From positions 1 to 64,000 of the forward strand of contig NZ_NPBD01000005.1 in the NCBI RefSeq assembly GCF_002272745.1: DNA of 64,000 nt. Reading direction: 5' to 3'. The DNA is from Terribacillus saccharophilus (GTDB lineage Bacteria; Bacillota; Bacilli; Bacillales; Amphibacillaceae). This document shows, piece by piece, positions 56,091-64,000 of the stretch. Both the position numbers and the translations under genes were made by a program. The notes beneath the pieces are model-generated. The model searched no databases. It was not told the origin of the DNA and was given only the letters and a program-made list of their open reading frames with translations. The first letter of the stretch is position 1; each line of letters opens with the position of its first letter.

Positions 56091-56537
56091 TCACTTAAAT
56101 AAAGAACTGAATGTATAGGATCGAAACAGCTCAGAGAAAGAGGAAACAGGTAATTCATGATAAGGTATGGCTTTGCACCCATTGATGCTGACCATTATGC
56201 ACTTCTGCACATCATCGAATCGGCTGACAACCGTATTCCCCTTCTTCATCGCCCACTTTTCAAAATCCGCCGGCGGAGAGCTTCCCAGATGTGTTGCTTG
56301 GAATTGTGCAATGCTGCATTCCACTCCGCTATAGTATGATGCTACTTCCGTGAGCGTTAAGTGATGCTTCTCAGCAACCGGCATCATCACAATCTCATCA
56401 TCTTCATCAGCCATATAATATTCCCCTGCTTCGGTAACACGCACAAAAGCTTTACGAACATCCTGGTAAATCTGCTGCTGCAAACTCGGCAGCGACGCAA
56501 TGACTGGAGCGACAGACGGACTTTTCACAATTTCCAT
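56091..56537 (-). CDS. Hypothetical protein, 148 aa
   Basis: Not recognised. A soluble protein without signal peptide; VMVPVAEKHHLTLTEVASYY-like central region with a histidine pair, and CIMVSINGCKAIPYHELP near 115. The strong terminator and GGAGGG ribosome site support a real gene. Single-gene unit. No clear functional hint from neighbours. Confidence 0.65.
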   Translation of the reverse strand: MEIVKSPSVAPVIASLPSLQQQIYQDVRKAFVRVTEAGEYYMADEDDEIVMMPVAEKHHLTLTEVASYYSGVECSIAQFQATHLGSSPPADFEKWAMKKGNTVVSRFDDVQKCIMVSINGCKAIPYHELPVSSFSELFRSYTFSSLFK

Positions 56538-56869
56538 GGAAAACCCTCCTTTTCTGTACAGATTCGACAGATTAGGAGGGATACCTGCATTAATTGATTG
56601 TATTACATCTATTATTCCGAAATTTATAGAGATATCTTTACTTCAACTGACTTTTAAACCGTGATTTGTGAAATATAAGCTCTTATTACTATCGATAAGC
56701 CTAAAAGTTAAAATAGGAATCCCTAATTCTTTTGTCACATTTACACTACTTGAATACACAACTGACGCCTTATACCCCCACAACCTCAATTATACTAGGA
56801 TAAAAGATACTGAAGTGGAAGAAAGATACAATTAATATTAGATAGTCTAAGCGGAGGAGAGAAACAAAA
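56538..56869. other. Spacer, no gene
   Basis: About 330 AT-rich bases between the divergent 56091 gene and the decayed lipoprotein gene. It ends in the ribosome-site-like GCGGAGGAGAG at 56851. No other feature seen. Confidence 0.5.
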
Positions 56870-57542
56870 TTTAAAAAATTATTTAGTAGCCTTTTAATGG
56901 CCGGACTTATTTTCTTATTAGCCGCTTGCGGCAGCGATAATGCATCAGTAAAGAGACCGAACAGCAGGAACAAAAGAAGAAAGCAGTTCTGATACAAGCA
57001 AACTAACAACTGAACAGAAAAAGGAAATATATAATCATACAGAGGATGAATTTGGAGATTATTTCTTGATAGGAGCTTATACGGAGGAAGGACAAGACGG
57101 TGACTACTCCTTCTTATCTGCTTCATTCGATAATTTTTCTGTACGTACAATCCCTACTTTAGTTGAAATCGACTTAAATGAAGAAGCAAAAGAAATGGAA
57201 CAATTCTCTGGAAAAGATACTGTTCGAGCTATCGTATTAGAAATAGAATCAGAAAACGACAATGATTATAATTTCTCATACGAAGGAAAAGCGACTGCGG
57301 TGACGGATACAGGTGAAGAGCTTACAGGATTTACAAGTCCTGATAGCACATTAGCTAAGGAATACACGGAAGAAGATTATGGTGAATATGGTTACATCTA
57401 TTTCCTTCTAGACGACACAAGTGCCGAACCAAAAGAATTAGAAGTGACATTTGAAGTTCCCACAAGAGGTAGTGAACCTATTAGAGAACCCCAGACAGTG
57501 AAACAATTTAACTATATACCCGGACAAGATATGGAAATCTAA
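56870..57542 (+). pseudogene. Decayed lipoprotein gene (start codon lost, frameshift)
   Basis: A GGAGGAGAG site is followed by TTTAAAAAATTA where ATGAAAAAATTA would be expected, and then a lipoprotein signal (FSSLLMAGLIFLLAACGSDN, lipobox LAAC). Near 56950 the frame shifts by one base; the remainder reads from SSSDTSKLTTEQKKEIYN through to 57542 (acidic, beta-rich, about 180 residues). The C-terminal part alone is open from 57066. The mature protein is unlike any family I recognise. If the base calls are right, this is a pseudogene; sequencing error at the two spots is possible. Confidence 0.6.
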
Positions 57543-57549
57543 CATTACG

Positions 57550-57580
57550 AAAAACGTGCAGCGTGAAGCTGCACGTTTTT
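57550..57580. terminator. Bidirectional terminator
   Basis: AAAAACGTGCAGC / GCTGCACGTTTTT with a GTGAA loop. It serves the plus-strand lipoprotein remnant and the minus-strand gene at 57581. Confidence 0.9.
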
Positions 57581-57931
57581 CTATTCTCCTCCGCCGCCTC
57601 CGCCATCTGAACCTCCACCACCATCATAGGAAGGGCTGCTCGGACCGGAATCGTAAGACTGGGAACTTAAATCGGTATCATGATATCGCTTATTATTGCT
57701 ATCACTTTCTGAATTTGCGCCCATTAATGGCATATGTATGGTCGAGTTTCCATCACTATCTGATTTACTCTTGGATTGTGCGTTATCTTTTGATTGCGTA
57801 TGACTTTGATCTTCATCCCGCTTTTTCTTTCGGATGGCTATTAAGGCAATTACTACGGCTGCTATAAGTACAATGATTACGCCTACAAAGATATTTGTCG
57901 CTATACTATTGTCAATCGTTATTCTATCCAT
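57581..57931 (-). CDS. Small membrane protein with Ser/Asp-rich and poly-glycine tail
   Basis: 116 residues. One membrane segment at about 14-33 (FVGVIIVLIAAVVIALIAI), then a basic KKKRDEDQ stretch, so the long tail is probably cytoplasmic. The tail is Ser/Asn/Asp-rich and ends in YDGGGGSDGGGGGGE. ATG at 57931 with AAGGAGTGA upstream; the frame opens further to 58006. Low-complexity ends of this kind occur in small Bacillus proteins next to membrane-bound partners. Function unknown. Confidence 0.65.
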   Translation of the reverse strand: MDRITIDNSIATNIFVGVIIVLIAAVVIALIAIRKKKRDEDQSHTQSKDNAQSKSKSDSDGNSTIHMPLMGANSESDSNNKRYHDTDLSSQSYDSGPSSPSYDGGGGSDGGGGGGE

Positions 57932-58177
57932 TAGAACTTCACTCCTTAAAACGAAAATAAGCTTTAATTTCCAACATAAACTTTTCTTGTTTTTACAGAA
58001 TAACATAGATTTATCTACTTTATTTCATGCATTTAAAATGTGATATGTACCTTATCGGTTGTTGAAGGATTATTACTGATATATACCTAACCTCGACAGC
58101 TATTGTAATTGGATAATAAATGAACCAGATAAATGGTAAAATTAAGCGAAGAGCTATTAGTTAGAAGGAGCGAAATT

Positions 58178-58645
58178 ATGCGGACAGAATTAAGGAAAAT
58201 GACTGAGGACGAATTTGATAAATACATAGAAGATTTTATTCCTGACTATGCGAAGGATCTATCCGATAACTTTTTTTTACCCTCGGATTTAGCTTTGGAA
58301 GAATCAAGGCAATTTATGGACAATATATTGCCTGACAAACAGGAATCTGATGGTCAATCAGTGTACAATATCTATTCCATCGAAGAGGAGAAAAATATCG
58401 GGGTCATTTGGTATAACATACAACCTGACAGTAAAAAAGTTTTTGTATTTCATATCCTTGTTTATGAGGACTTCAGAAAGAAAGGATATGCAACTTCTGT
58501 TCTTCAGCAGTTAGAGTCAGATATGAAAAATCAAGGAATTACTTCTTTAGGATTAAGTGTTTTTGGAAATAATCCTGGCGCTTATAACCTATATAAGAAG
58601 CTCGGGTATAATACAGCATCAATTTCAATGGGAAAGACTATATGA
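58178..58645 (+). CDS. GNAT-family N-acetyltransferase
   Basis: 155 residues. The C-terminal half has the acetyl-CoA motif A: FHILVYEDFRKKGYATSVLQQLESDMKNQG (R/Q-x-x-G-x-G/A as RKKGYA), then LGLSVFGNNPGAYNLYKKLGYN, the motif B of amino-group acetyltransferases. ATG at 58178 with AAGGAGCG upstream; the frame opens further to 58133. Substrate unknown. Terminator follows. Confidence 0.88.
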   Translation: MRTELRKMTEDEFDKYIEDFIPDYAKDLSDNFFLPSDLALEESRQFMDNILPDKQESDGQSVYNIYSIEEEKNIGVIWYNIQPDSKKVFVFHILVYEDFRKKGYATSVLQQLESDMKNQGITSLGLSVFGNNPGAYNLYKKLGYNTASISMGKTI

Positions 58646-58651
58646 AACTTT

Positions 58652-58685
58652 AAACCGTTCTTATTTAATTAAGAACGGTTTTTAT
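58652..58685 (+). terminator. Terminator of the GNAT gene
   Basis: AAACCGTTCTTA / TAAGAACGGTTT followed by TTTAT on the plus strand. Confidence 0.85.
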
Positions 58686-58709
58686 ACTGCGGTAATTGAC
58701 CAATCGGCC

Positions 58710-58736
58710 GGATAAATGCAGAATATGCATTTATCC
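58710..58736. other. Perfect hairpin downstream of the peptidase-like gene
   Basis: GGATAAATGCA-GAATA-TGCATTTATCC, 11 bp perfect arms, 15 bp past the 58751 stop. No T run on either side; perhaps an mRNA end or a factor site. Confidence 0.45.
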
Positions 58737-58750
58737 TAGAACCTAAATTA

Positions 58751-60148
58751 CTATTTATTTACTGTAAACGCGTACTTCTTATTCAATAAATAAGGGCGGT
58801 AATAACCGTTAATTGTAGACATCGGAAGCACTTCCGGATGAAGTTGAATACCAAGAGTTTGGATCATATACTCTCTGCGTATTTGGATTCTTTCCCATAA
58901 TTCTGGATAGTGAGCAGCTAACTCTGTACGCAGTTCTTCGTCCGCCAGCGCAATACCATCTTCAGCATTCGCTCCACCGTATCCTGGAATACTAGGGATA
59001 ATATCCACTTGGAGCATCATGCCGCTAGCAAGTTGGATTTCTGAATTGGGGTAGATAGGAGAAGACATCCATTCTTCTCCAGCAGTCAAATGACCCGGAT
59101 TTAACTTCCATCCATATTTTGATTTAGGCAGGACGGATTCAATTAATTCATACATTTCTCCGCCAGTCATACCAATTCTCACATTTTCATACCAAGCAAC
59201 ACTTGCTGCGTAATAAGGTTTAGCAACTGCATCGATATAATCAGACACATTCGTTGGCAACTCTTCAGCAGATGATACAACATATGCAGAACGGTTAGTA
59301 AGACCTCCTCTGTAACCTACAGTGACTGAAAATTTATCACCAATCTCTACCTTCTTTGCTCTTGGAGCCACTACTGCGTTCGTAAAACGATCACCCGTAG
59401 CACAAATCGTCTGAACATTATTCGGCTGTCCATAAGCAGCCAGTCCATCCGCAAGCTCCATCTCTGTTTTTCCAGGTTCTAATTGATCCAGCACTCGTAA
59501 AATTCGGCACGATGCAAGTGACGCTCCAAATTCATAATGAGCGATTTCGTTTGCATTCATTAAAGTACGAGCACCCGTACCTGGATGAATGAACAATGAA
59601 GTGGTGTTTAAAACACTACCAGTATCTTTCACAAGCTCTTTCACAGCGTTAACGATAAAATACGGCGTTTCAAATAGTTGTTGATTATCTTCATAAGAAC
59701 TCGTAAACATTTTCCACCCTGCTATACCAACACACATACCTTCTTTTACTCCTGCAGATGCGATAAGTTCAGCAAATGTTTTTTCAGTCTGCATCGGCTG
59801 GTTAGGCAGAGAGAAGTAAGGTACAAGGATAGCTTCTGCTTCTATACGGCTGTATTGTTTCATTCGGAGAGACTCGTTACCCAATAACAGGTACGTACTC
59901 CCATTACTATGTAAAACCAATAGAGCTTCCTCGAATCTTGGCTCAAAACCAGTAAGATAGCCAAAGTTGGTACCATGTTCACGGTCACCATAAACAAGAA
60001 GAACATCTAGATCTTCATTTTTCATCTGAGCAATCAATTTCTCTTTGTGAAGCTGCATCGTTTCATCAATTAGATCCACTGGTACCTCCGCCGATGTTTC
60101 TACAGGTGCAGGTACTTTACTATAGCTGATTCTCTCTATAAAGTTCAT
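58751..60148 (-). CDS. M24-family (creatinase/prolidase fold) protein lacking usual metal ligands
   Basis: 465 residues. An N-terminal creatinase-like domain (DVLLVYGDREHGTNFGYLTGFEPRFEEALLVL) is followed by a pita-bread fold. The M24 metal-binding pattern is altered: the usual D-x-G and S-D-x-T-R read VTVGYRGGLTNRSAYV, so both aspartates are gone; GHLTAGEEW and VDIIPSIPGYGGANAEDGIAL stand where H, E and E would be. It may therefore bind rather than cleave, or use another chemistry. ATG with AAGGAGAT upstream. A cre-like site lies upstream. Confidence 0.75.
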   Translation of the reverse strand: MNFIERISYSKVPAPVETSAEVPVDLIDETMQLHKEKLIAQMKNEDLDVLLVYGDREHGTNFGYLTGFEPRFEEALLVLHSNGSTYLLLGNESLRMKQYSRIEAEAILVPYFSLPNQPMQTEKTFAELIASAGVKEGMCVGIAGWKMFTSSYEDNQQLFETPYFIVNAVKELVKDTGSVLNTTSLFIHPGTGARTLMNANEIAHYEFGASLASCRILRVLDQLEPGKTEMELADGLAAYGQPNNVQTICATGDRFTNAVVAPRAKKVEIGDKFSVTVGYRGGLTNRSAYVVSSAEELPTNVSDYIDAVAKPYYAASVAWYENVRIGMTGGEMYELIESVLPKSKYGWKLNPGHLTAGEEWMSSPIYPNSEIQLASGMMLQVDIIPSIPGYGGANAEDGIALADEELRTELAAHYPELWERIQIRREYMIQTLGIQLHPEVLPMSTINGYYRPYLLNKKYAFTVNK

Positions 60149-60185
60149 TATAATTATCTCCTTCGTTTACCCATCTAGTAGTTAC

Positions 60186-60204
60186 ATTGTAAGCGATTTA
60201 CACA
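60186..60204. promoter_or_regulatory. cre-like site with one extra base
   Basis: TTGTAAGCGATTTACACAA resembles a CcpA site (TGTAAGCG...) but has one base too many in the right half. It lies 38 bp before the 58751-60148 gene. Confidence 0.3.
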
Positions 60205-60257
60205 ATCATGCGTTAGTGATTCAGCAAATGTTTTATAATCAAACAATTTATGTAGAA

Positions 60258-60286
60258 ACAAAAAACCGACCATCACAGTCGGTTTT
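60258..60286 (-). terminator. Terminator of the truncated response regulator
   Basis: AAACCGAC / GTCGGTTT with a 7 base loop, followed by TTTTTTG on the minus strand; 78 bp after the stop of the fragment at 60364. Confidence 0.75.
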
Positions 60287-60363
60287 AGATAGCCATCACA
60301 GCAAGCCAGTACTCTCTATTCGCTTACAAACAGCTATGTCAGTCGACAGGCGAGCCATGCCTG

Positions 60364-60447
60364 TCAGAGCTTCAGTTCCCCCATACGAAGGAGCTCCACT
60401 ACAGCCTGAGACCGTCCCTTTACTCCCAGTTTCTGCATCGTATTTGC
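60364..60447 (-). pseudogene. C-terminal fragment of a NarL/LuxR-type response regulator, cut by the element
   Basis: The last 27 codons, reading ANTMQKLGVKGRSQAVVELL then RMGELKL and a stop, are the end of a LuxR-type helix-turn-helix with the recognition helix's partner region. Upstream of the alanine the reading frame continues only as unrelated codons into the serine recombinase spacer. The rest of the gene should lie beyond the far end of the mobile element. Confidence 0.75.
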
Positions 60448-60489
60448 AATACATACCTTTAGCCAATAATGAGCATAGATGAGTGCGAT

Positions 60490-62028
60490 TTAAAGCTGAA
60501 ATGTGTATTCAATCTCTAATTCTCCAGTCTGGCCAATACGGATTTCCTTTATAAGTGTCTTAAACACTTCGTGAAGATCCTCGCTGGTGTTGTTCAGTGC
60601 AGTGAAAGCATGCTTGATGTTTTGGATGTCCAGCTGCTCTTCTTTCTCAGAAGACAAAAGGAACAATTCATCCTCTGCTTTCTTTGTCTCAGCTTCAATT
60701 TCACTTCGTTTGACTTGGAACTCTGCCTTGGAAATAAGCTGGTCTTCTAAGTACAGTTCGATAAGTCGCTTATTCTTTCCTTTTAGTGACTCAATTCTTG
60801 CTTTAAGATCCTTCTCCAGCTTTTCTTTTTTCTGCATCATATTGTTCTTTAGATTAAGTGGCATATCATGACCATGCTGCTGCAGCTTAGATATAACCAG
60901 CTGTCGTATCTCTTCATATTTTATCGGAGCATGGTTTACACAGCCGTACTCTCCACCGCGTCGGTAGCTACTACATTTGAGATAATCCCAATGTGTCTTA
61001 GTACCGTCTTTCTTAGCTTTCCATGAAGCATTTACTACCATGTTTGATCCACAGACATCACATTTCACTAATCCTCTTAACTCATTCCAAGGAGTGATTC
61101 TGCGCTTCGTTGCAATGATACTTTTAGTGTTGGCCTTCTCCCACTCTTCCTCAGAAATAATCCTTGGGTGTTGATCATAAAAGATATTCCATTTCTCCAT
61201 GGGGTTCCGTATCTGCTTCTTCCGGCCGTCCACTTTAACGTGGGTGTATTTGTTTAAAACGACTACACCTGCATACATTGGATTTTGAATAATGGTCTGT
61301 ATAGTAGTAACTTGCCATTTGTCCTTGCGTTCAGGTCCTACGATTTCCCCTTTGGCCAGTGCATTATTTAGCTCATATGTGACTTTTTTAAAGCCGAGAC
61401 CTTTATTGTTATAGAGATCAAAGATCATGCGCACTACTTCTGCTTCATCCTCTTGAATAATGAGGTGCTTATCCTTGATTCGATAGCCATACGGAGGTCT
61501 TCCACCTCGGAATTCACCTCTACGTACCTTTGAGGCATGAGCAGCACTGATGGACACTGACAGGCTCTTTGGATACTGTGCAGCAAACATGGAAAACATT
61601 TCGAACTTATAGTCATTCTTTCCTTCATACAAGCTATCATATTGTTCTTCAATTGTAACTACTCTGACATTTGCAGATAAAAGAAGTTCTTTGATCTCCA
61701 GGGAATCTTTTAGATCACGCGCTAGTCGGCTAATGGATTTGAATACAACCATTTTAATTTCTCGTTTACGGGCTTTTTCTAAGATGAGGGTCATTGCTTT
61801 ACGGGCGAGTATTGTGGTTCCGGAAATCCCGTTGTCCAAGAATACGGAATCGGGATTCCATTCGTAGCTGTTTTTCTCTAACCAGTCACGGCATATATCG
61901 ATTTGGTTTTCTATAGAAGAAACTTGTTCATCTTTGTCTGTTGAGACACGACCATACACCAGGTACGGATAATCTACATAAGGTGTGACCTGGTCTTTTT
62001 CTTTTTGGATCTGTTTAAATATCTCCAT
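60490..62028 (-). CDS. Large serine recombinase (integrase)
   Basis: 512 residues. The resolvase domain has the catalytic serine in LVYGRVSTDKDEQVSS near residue 30 and conserved arginines in FKSISRLARDLKDSLE near 102. A recombinase domain follows (GRPPYGYRI; NPMYAGVVVLN), then a zinc ribbon (CDVCG near 335 and CSSYRRGGEYGC near 360) and a long coiled coil (about 400-470). All parts are present. It ends 43 bp from the cut response regulator gene. Confidence 0.95.
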   Translation of the reverse strand: MEIFKQIQKEKDQVTPYVDYPYLVYGRVSTDKDEQVSSIENQIDICRDWLEKNSYEWNPDSVFLDNGISGTTILARKAMTLILEKARKREIKMVVFKSISRLARDLKDSLEIKELLLSANVRVVTIEEQYDSLYEGKNDYKFEMFSMFAAQYPKSLSVSISAAHASKVRRGEFRGGRPPYGYRIKDKHLIIQEDEAEVVRMIFDLYNNKGLGFKKVTYELNNALAKGEIVGPERKDKWQVTTIQTIIQNPMYAGVVVLNKYTHVKVDGRKKQIRNPMEKWNIFYDQHPRIISEEEWEKANTKSIIATKRRITPWNELRGLVKCDVCGSNMVVNASWKAKKDGTKTHWDYLKCSSYRRGGEYGCVNHAPIKYEEIRQLVISKLQQHGHDMPLNLKNNMMQKKEKLEKDLKARIESLKGKNKRLIELYLEDQLISKAEFQVKRSEIEAETKKAEDELFLLSSEKEEQLDIQNIKHAFTALNNTSEDLHEVFKTLIKEIRIGQTGELEIEYTFQL

Positions 62029-62083
62029 ATAAGGCCTCCCTAATTGGTATGTGTATCCATTATAGCAGGAACTTAATATGAAA

Positions 62084-62118
62084 ATATAAAACGGACTACA
62101 TATTAAAATGTAGTCCGT
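62084..62118 (-). terminator. Terminator of the peptidase/membrane protein pair
   Basis: ACGGACTACAT / ATGTAGTCCGT (62091-62101 and 62108-62118) followed by TTTTATATTTT on the minus strand. Confidence 0.8.
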
Positions 62119-62127
62119 AATATTTAT

Positions 62128-62619
62128 TTAAGTCTTTTTTAGCAATCTGATTAATGATGAAATTATTAATGGAAGAACCAATACAGTACAGAAAGAATAA
62201 ACATTAAAATACATATCATTTGTATAGGTATTTACCCATTCCATATCAACTATAAATGAATTGGGATTTTCTGGACCTCCGCCAAGATATTCAATCTTAT
62301 CATTAAAGTGATTTACAAAGCCTATATATAACATAACTTGGATTAACACTGTTGCGATTAAGAATAATATGCCCCACAGTTTATTCAAACTTTTCAGAAG
62401 GCAAAGGTTTAATTTAGTACCATATACTATTATCAAAATAGCTGAGACTATAGCAAATGGATACCCTGCAAATGCTAAATTACCATTTCCTGATCGGTTT
62501 CCATTCGCAGGTATGTCGAAATTTAATAAGTTGATAATTATGAATGAAATCGCACAGACCAACATTGATAGAATGAGAGTCAGCGTTTTCTTTTTATATT
62601 TAGCCAAATGTCGCACCAC
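62128..62619 (-). CDS. Small membrane protein next to the C39-like peptidase
   Basis: 163 residues, not recognised. Four hydrophobic segments (about 13-33, 50-68, 82-102, 140-158). Start GTG with GAG upstream, 8 bp after the peptidase stop, so the two are translated from one mRNA. It may anchor, protect from or export with the peptidase; nothing in the sequence decides this. Confidence 0.6.
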   Translation of the reverse strand: MVRHLAKYKKKTLTLILSMLVCAISFIIINLLNFDIPANGNRSGNGNLAFAGYPFAIVSAILIIVYGTKLNLCLLKSLNKLWGILFLIATVLIQVMLYIGFVNHFNDKIEYLGGGPENPNSFIVDMEWVNTYTNDMYFNVYSFCTVLVLPLIISSLIRLLKKT

Positions 62620-62627
62620 TCTTTATA

Positions 62628-63842
62628 TTAACTTAGATAAGCAAATCCCATATCTTGGTCATTCACAGTCCAGTCAAACCAATGAGTTCCGTTATTATTT
62701 TCAGTTCCATCAGGATTCTTATAAGCTACATGAAGATCCCCTTCAAAACTTCCGTCTCTATCGTAACCTATGCCTGCAACAAAATGATGTTTGAATTCTA
62801 CTCCGGAAGCTCTAAAGAAATCAAACCTAATACCTGCGGGGTCTCCACTGTTTATTGCTCCAATATATTTAGATTGAGCATTTGTCCCTACAGCATCATT
62901 TACAACATTATTTCTCCATGCAGACGCACTACTAGTGTGAAGTACATGCTTGTGCATACCTGAAGCAAACCCCCAGAGAGATGTACCAAAAGCTGTTGTT
63001 CCCATGTCACTTCTTAAATGATTTGATAATTTTGCCCAACTACCGTAATATGCATTATCTCTCACGTTATATCCTGAATGATCATGGTAATAATCAATTA
63101 TCATTGCGCCTGTAGCAGGACCGCAATTAGAATCCTTACCAGTCATTCCACTTCTCCGTTGCCAGATGCGATCGACCTTAAGAACCTTGTATCTTGTATC
63201 ACCCGCAGCCAAAGTAGAGAATCCACCTCCAACGCTGTTCTCTCCAGTACTCCAACCAGGACTGACTTCAGAAGATAATTCTACAGTTTTAAATTCTTTG
63301 TTCATAGCTTCAGTATATTCCTTTTCAGCTTCAGCGATGTCAGTTTTTGAAGTTTTTGAATTAGAACTAACTTTACTCTCTGTTTCTAAGGGAGGAACTA
63401 AACTCTCTTTACTTTCTTCAAATTTTTGTTCAGCAACAGTTGCATTTTCAGCAAAGACAAAGCTATTTACAGCTAAATAATATGCTTTTTCTCCTTCTAG
63501 CATATTTGTGAATTCATATTCTAATGTGCCATCTACTCCGTACTGAGGTAGTGGATCTAATCTTTTATCTGCTGCCACTATAAAATACCCATTTGTACTT
63601 TCAGTTTGGATTTCATAGTAATATGCTATGACATTATCATTCTCATCGTACAAATTATGTACTAAATTAATTTGTCCGCCATTTAGAGCATTAAGATATG
63701 GTTTAGCTTCAATTGTTTGATTTATTTTATTAATTGCTTCTTCTTCTGTTACAACGTAAGACTCCGCCTTAGTTACTAAAGGCGTTACTAGGAATACAAG
63801 TAACCCTAGCATAAATACGAATATTTTTGAATACATTTTCAA
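62628..63842 (-). CDS. Secreted C39/streptopain-like cysteine peptidase with N-terminal inhibitor-like domain
   Basis: 404 residues. A signal peptide (about 1-27, ending VTKAES) is followed by a PepSY/Spi-like domain (about 30-125; VTEEEAINKINQTIEAKPYLNAL) as in streptopain propeptides, a Ser/Glu/Lys linker, then a papain-like catalytic domain: Cys in KDSNCGPATGAMIIDYYHD near 250, His in HHFVAGIGYDRDG near 355, Asn/Asp near THWFDW. Start is TTG at 63842, seven bases after GGGGG; an ATG at 63836 is further from it. Likely exported and activated by removal of the propeptide. Confidence 0.78.
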   Translation of the reverse strand: MKMYSKIFVFMLGLLVFLVTPLVTKAESYVVTEEEAINKINQTIEAKPYLNALNGGQINLVHNLYDENDNVIAYYYEIQTESTNGYFIVAADKRLDPLPQYGVDGTLEYEFTNMLEGEKAYYLAVNSFVFAENATVAEQKFEESKESLVPPLETESKVSSNSKTSKTDIAEAEKEYTEAMNKEFKTVELSSEVSPGWSTGENSVGGGFSTLAAGDTRYKVLKVDRIWQRRSGMTGKDSNCGPATGAMIIDYYHDHSGYNVRDNAYYGSWAKLSNHLRSDMGTTAFGTSLWGFASGMHKHVLHTSSASAWRNNVVNDAVGTNAQSKYIGAINSGDPAGIRFDFFRASGVEFKHHFVAGIGYDRDGSFEGDLHVAYKNPDGTENNNGTHWFDWTVNDQDMGFAYLS

Positions 63843-64000
63843 TTCGATACCCCCATACAGTTCTTATGACATAGAACTTTATATTTATTGCTTTGTGAAG
63901 TAAAAGCAAATCCTCCCACCTATTTATTTGCCATAATTTTATAATATCTTAAAGAAGATGGATTTTGTGGAAAATAAAGTAAAGTGAGGGTGGGAAAGTT

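Larger units (their letters stand above)
60448..64000. mobile_element. Edge of an integrated element with a large serine recombinase (continues past window)
   Basis: Starts at the break in the response regulator (junction between about 60448 and 60489) and carries the recombinase, a membrane protein and a secreted peptidase. Serine recombinases of this size integrate prophages or conjugative elements into genes and sit next to the att site. The other end is outside the window. Confidence 0.7.

Overview
The window looks like chromosome from a low-GC, endospore-forming member of the Bacillaceae (Terribacillus/Oceanobacillus-like is a guess). The reasons are the gene order spoVID-hemLBDCXA-ysxC-lonA-clpX-tig-ysoA, the sporulation and germination genes (spoVID, cwlJ, gerM), the GGAGG-type ribosome binding sites and a SAM-I riboswitch. 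Most genes lie on the minus strand.

Bases 1-15,600 are conserved core: the 5' end of spoVID, the complete haem operon hemAXCDBL (glutamyl-tRNA to uroporphyrinogen III), a small divergent membrane-protein gene, the GTPase ysxC, the proteases lonA and clpX, trigger factor and a TPR protein. lonB, which lies between clpX and lonA in B. subtilis, is absent from that slot. Two Rex-like palindromes lie upstream of hemA.

Bases 15,600-28,800 are accessory metabolism. A SAM-I riboswitch with its own promoter and terminator stands before a metal-dependent cyclase/hydrolase gene and a parallel beta-helix protein. After cwlJ comes a ten-gene sugar operon: solute-binding lipoprotein, two permeases, YesL-like protein, Gfo/Idh oxidoreductase, SDR, lactonase-like amidohydrolase, YesM/YesN-like two-component system and SGNH hydrolase. 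A strong cre site precedes it. The dehydrogenase plus lactonase suggests oxidative use of a deoxy- or uronic sugar.

Bases 28,800-35,900 form a quinate/shikimate cluster: two paralogous MFS transporters, type I dehydroquinate dehydratase, a shikimate/quinate dehydrogenase and a divergent LacI-family regulator. Between the regulator and the rest lie six tandem 104-113 bp non-coding units with internal inverted repeats.

Bases 36,214-48,115 are an 11.8 kb genomic island in a tRNA-Arg(TCT) gene, bounded by a 73 bp direct repeat. It carries a tyrosine integrase, a resolvase and a run of nucleic-acid enzymes: two HNH proteins, a GIY-YIG protein, a VSR-like nuclease, an OLD ATPase/TOPRIM nuclease and a MazG-like pyrophosphohydrolase. 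It also has three genes I do not recognise. It reads as a defence-type island.

Bases 48,100-60,200 return to core: tRNA-Gly, DUF420, ysnB, ysnA, a flavoprotein with an Rrf2 regulator, gerM, racE, a MarR regulator and a cation/proton antiporter, followed by less conserved genes and two decayed genes. RNase PH (rph), expected between gerM and ysnA, is missing. From about 60,450 to the window end lies the edge of a second mobile element. A large serine recombinase has cut a NarL-type response regulator, leaving its last 27 codons; a membrane protein and a secreted C39-like peptidase follow.
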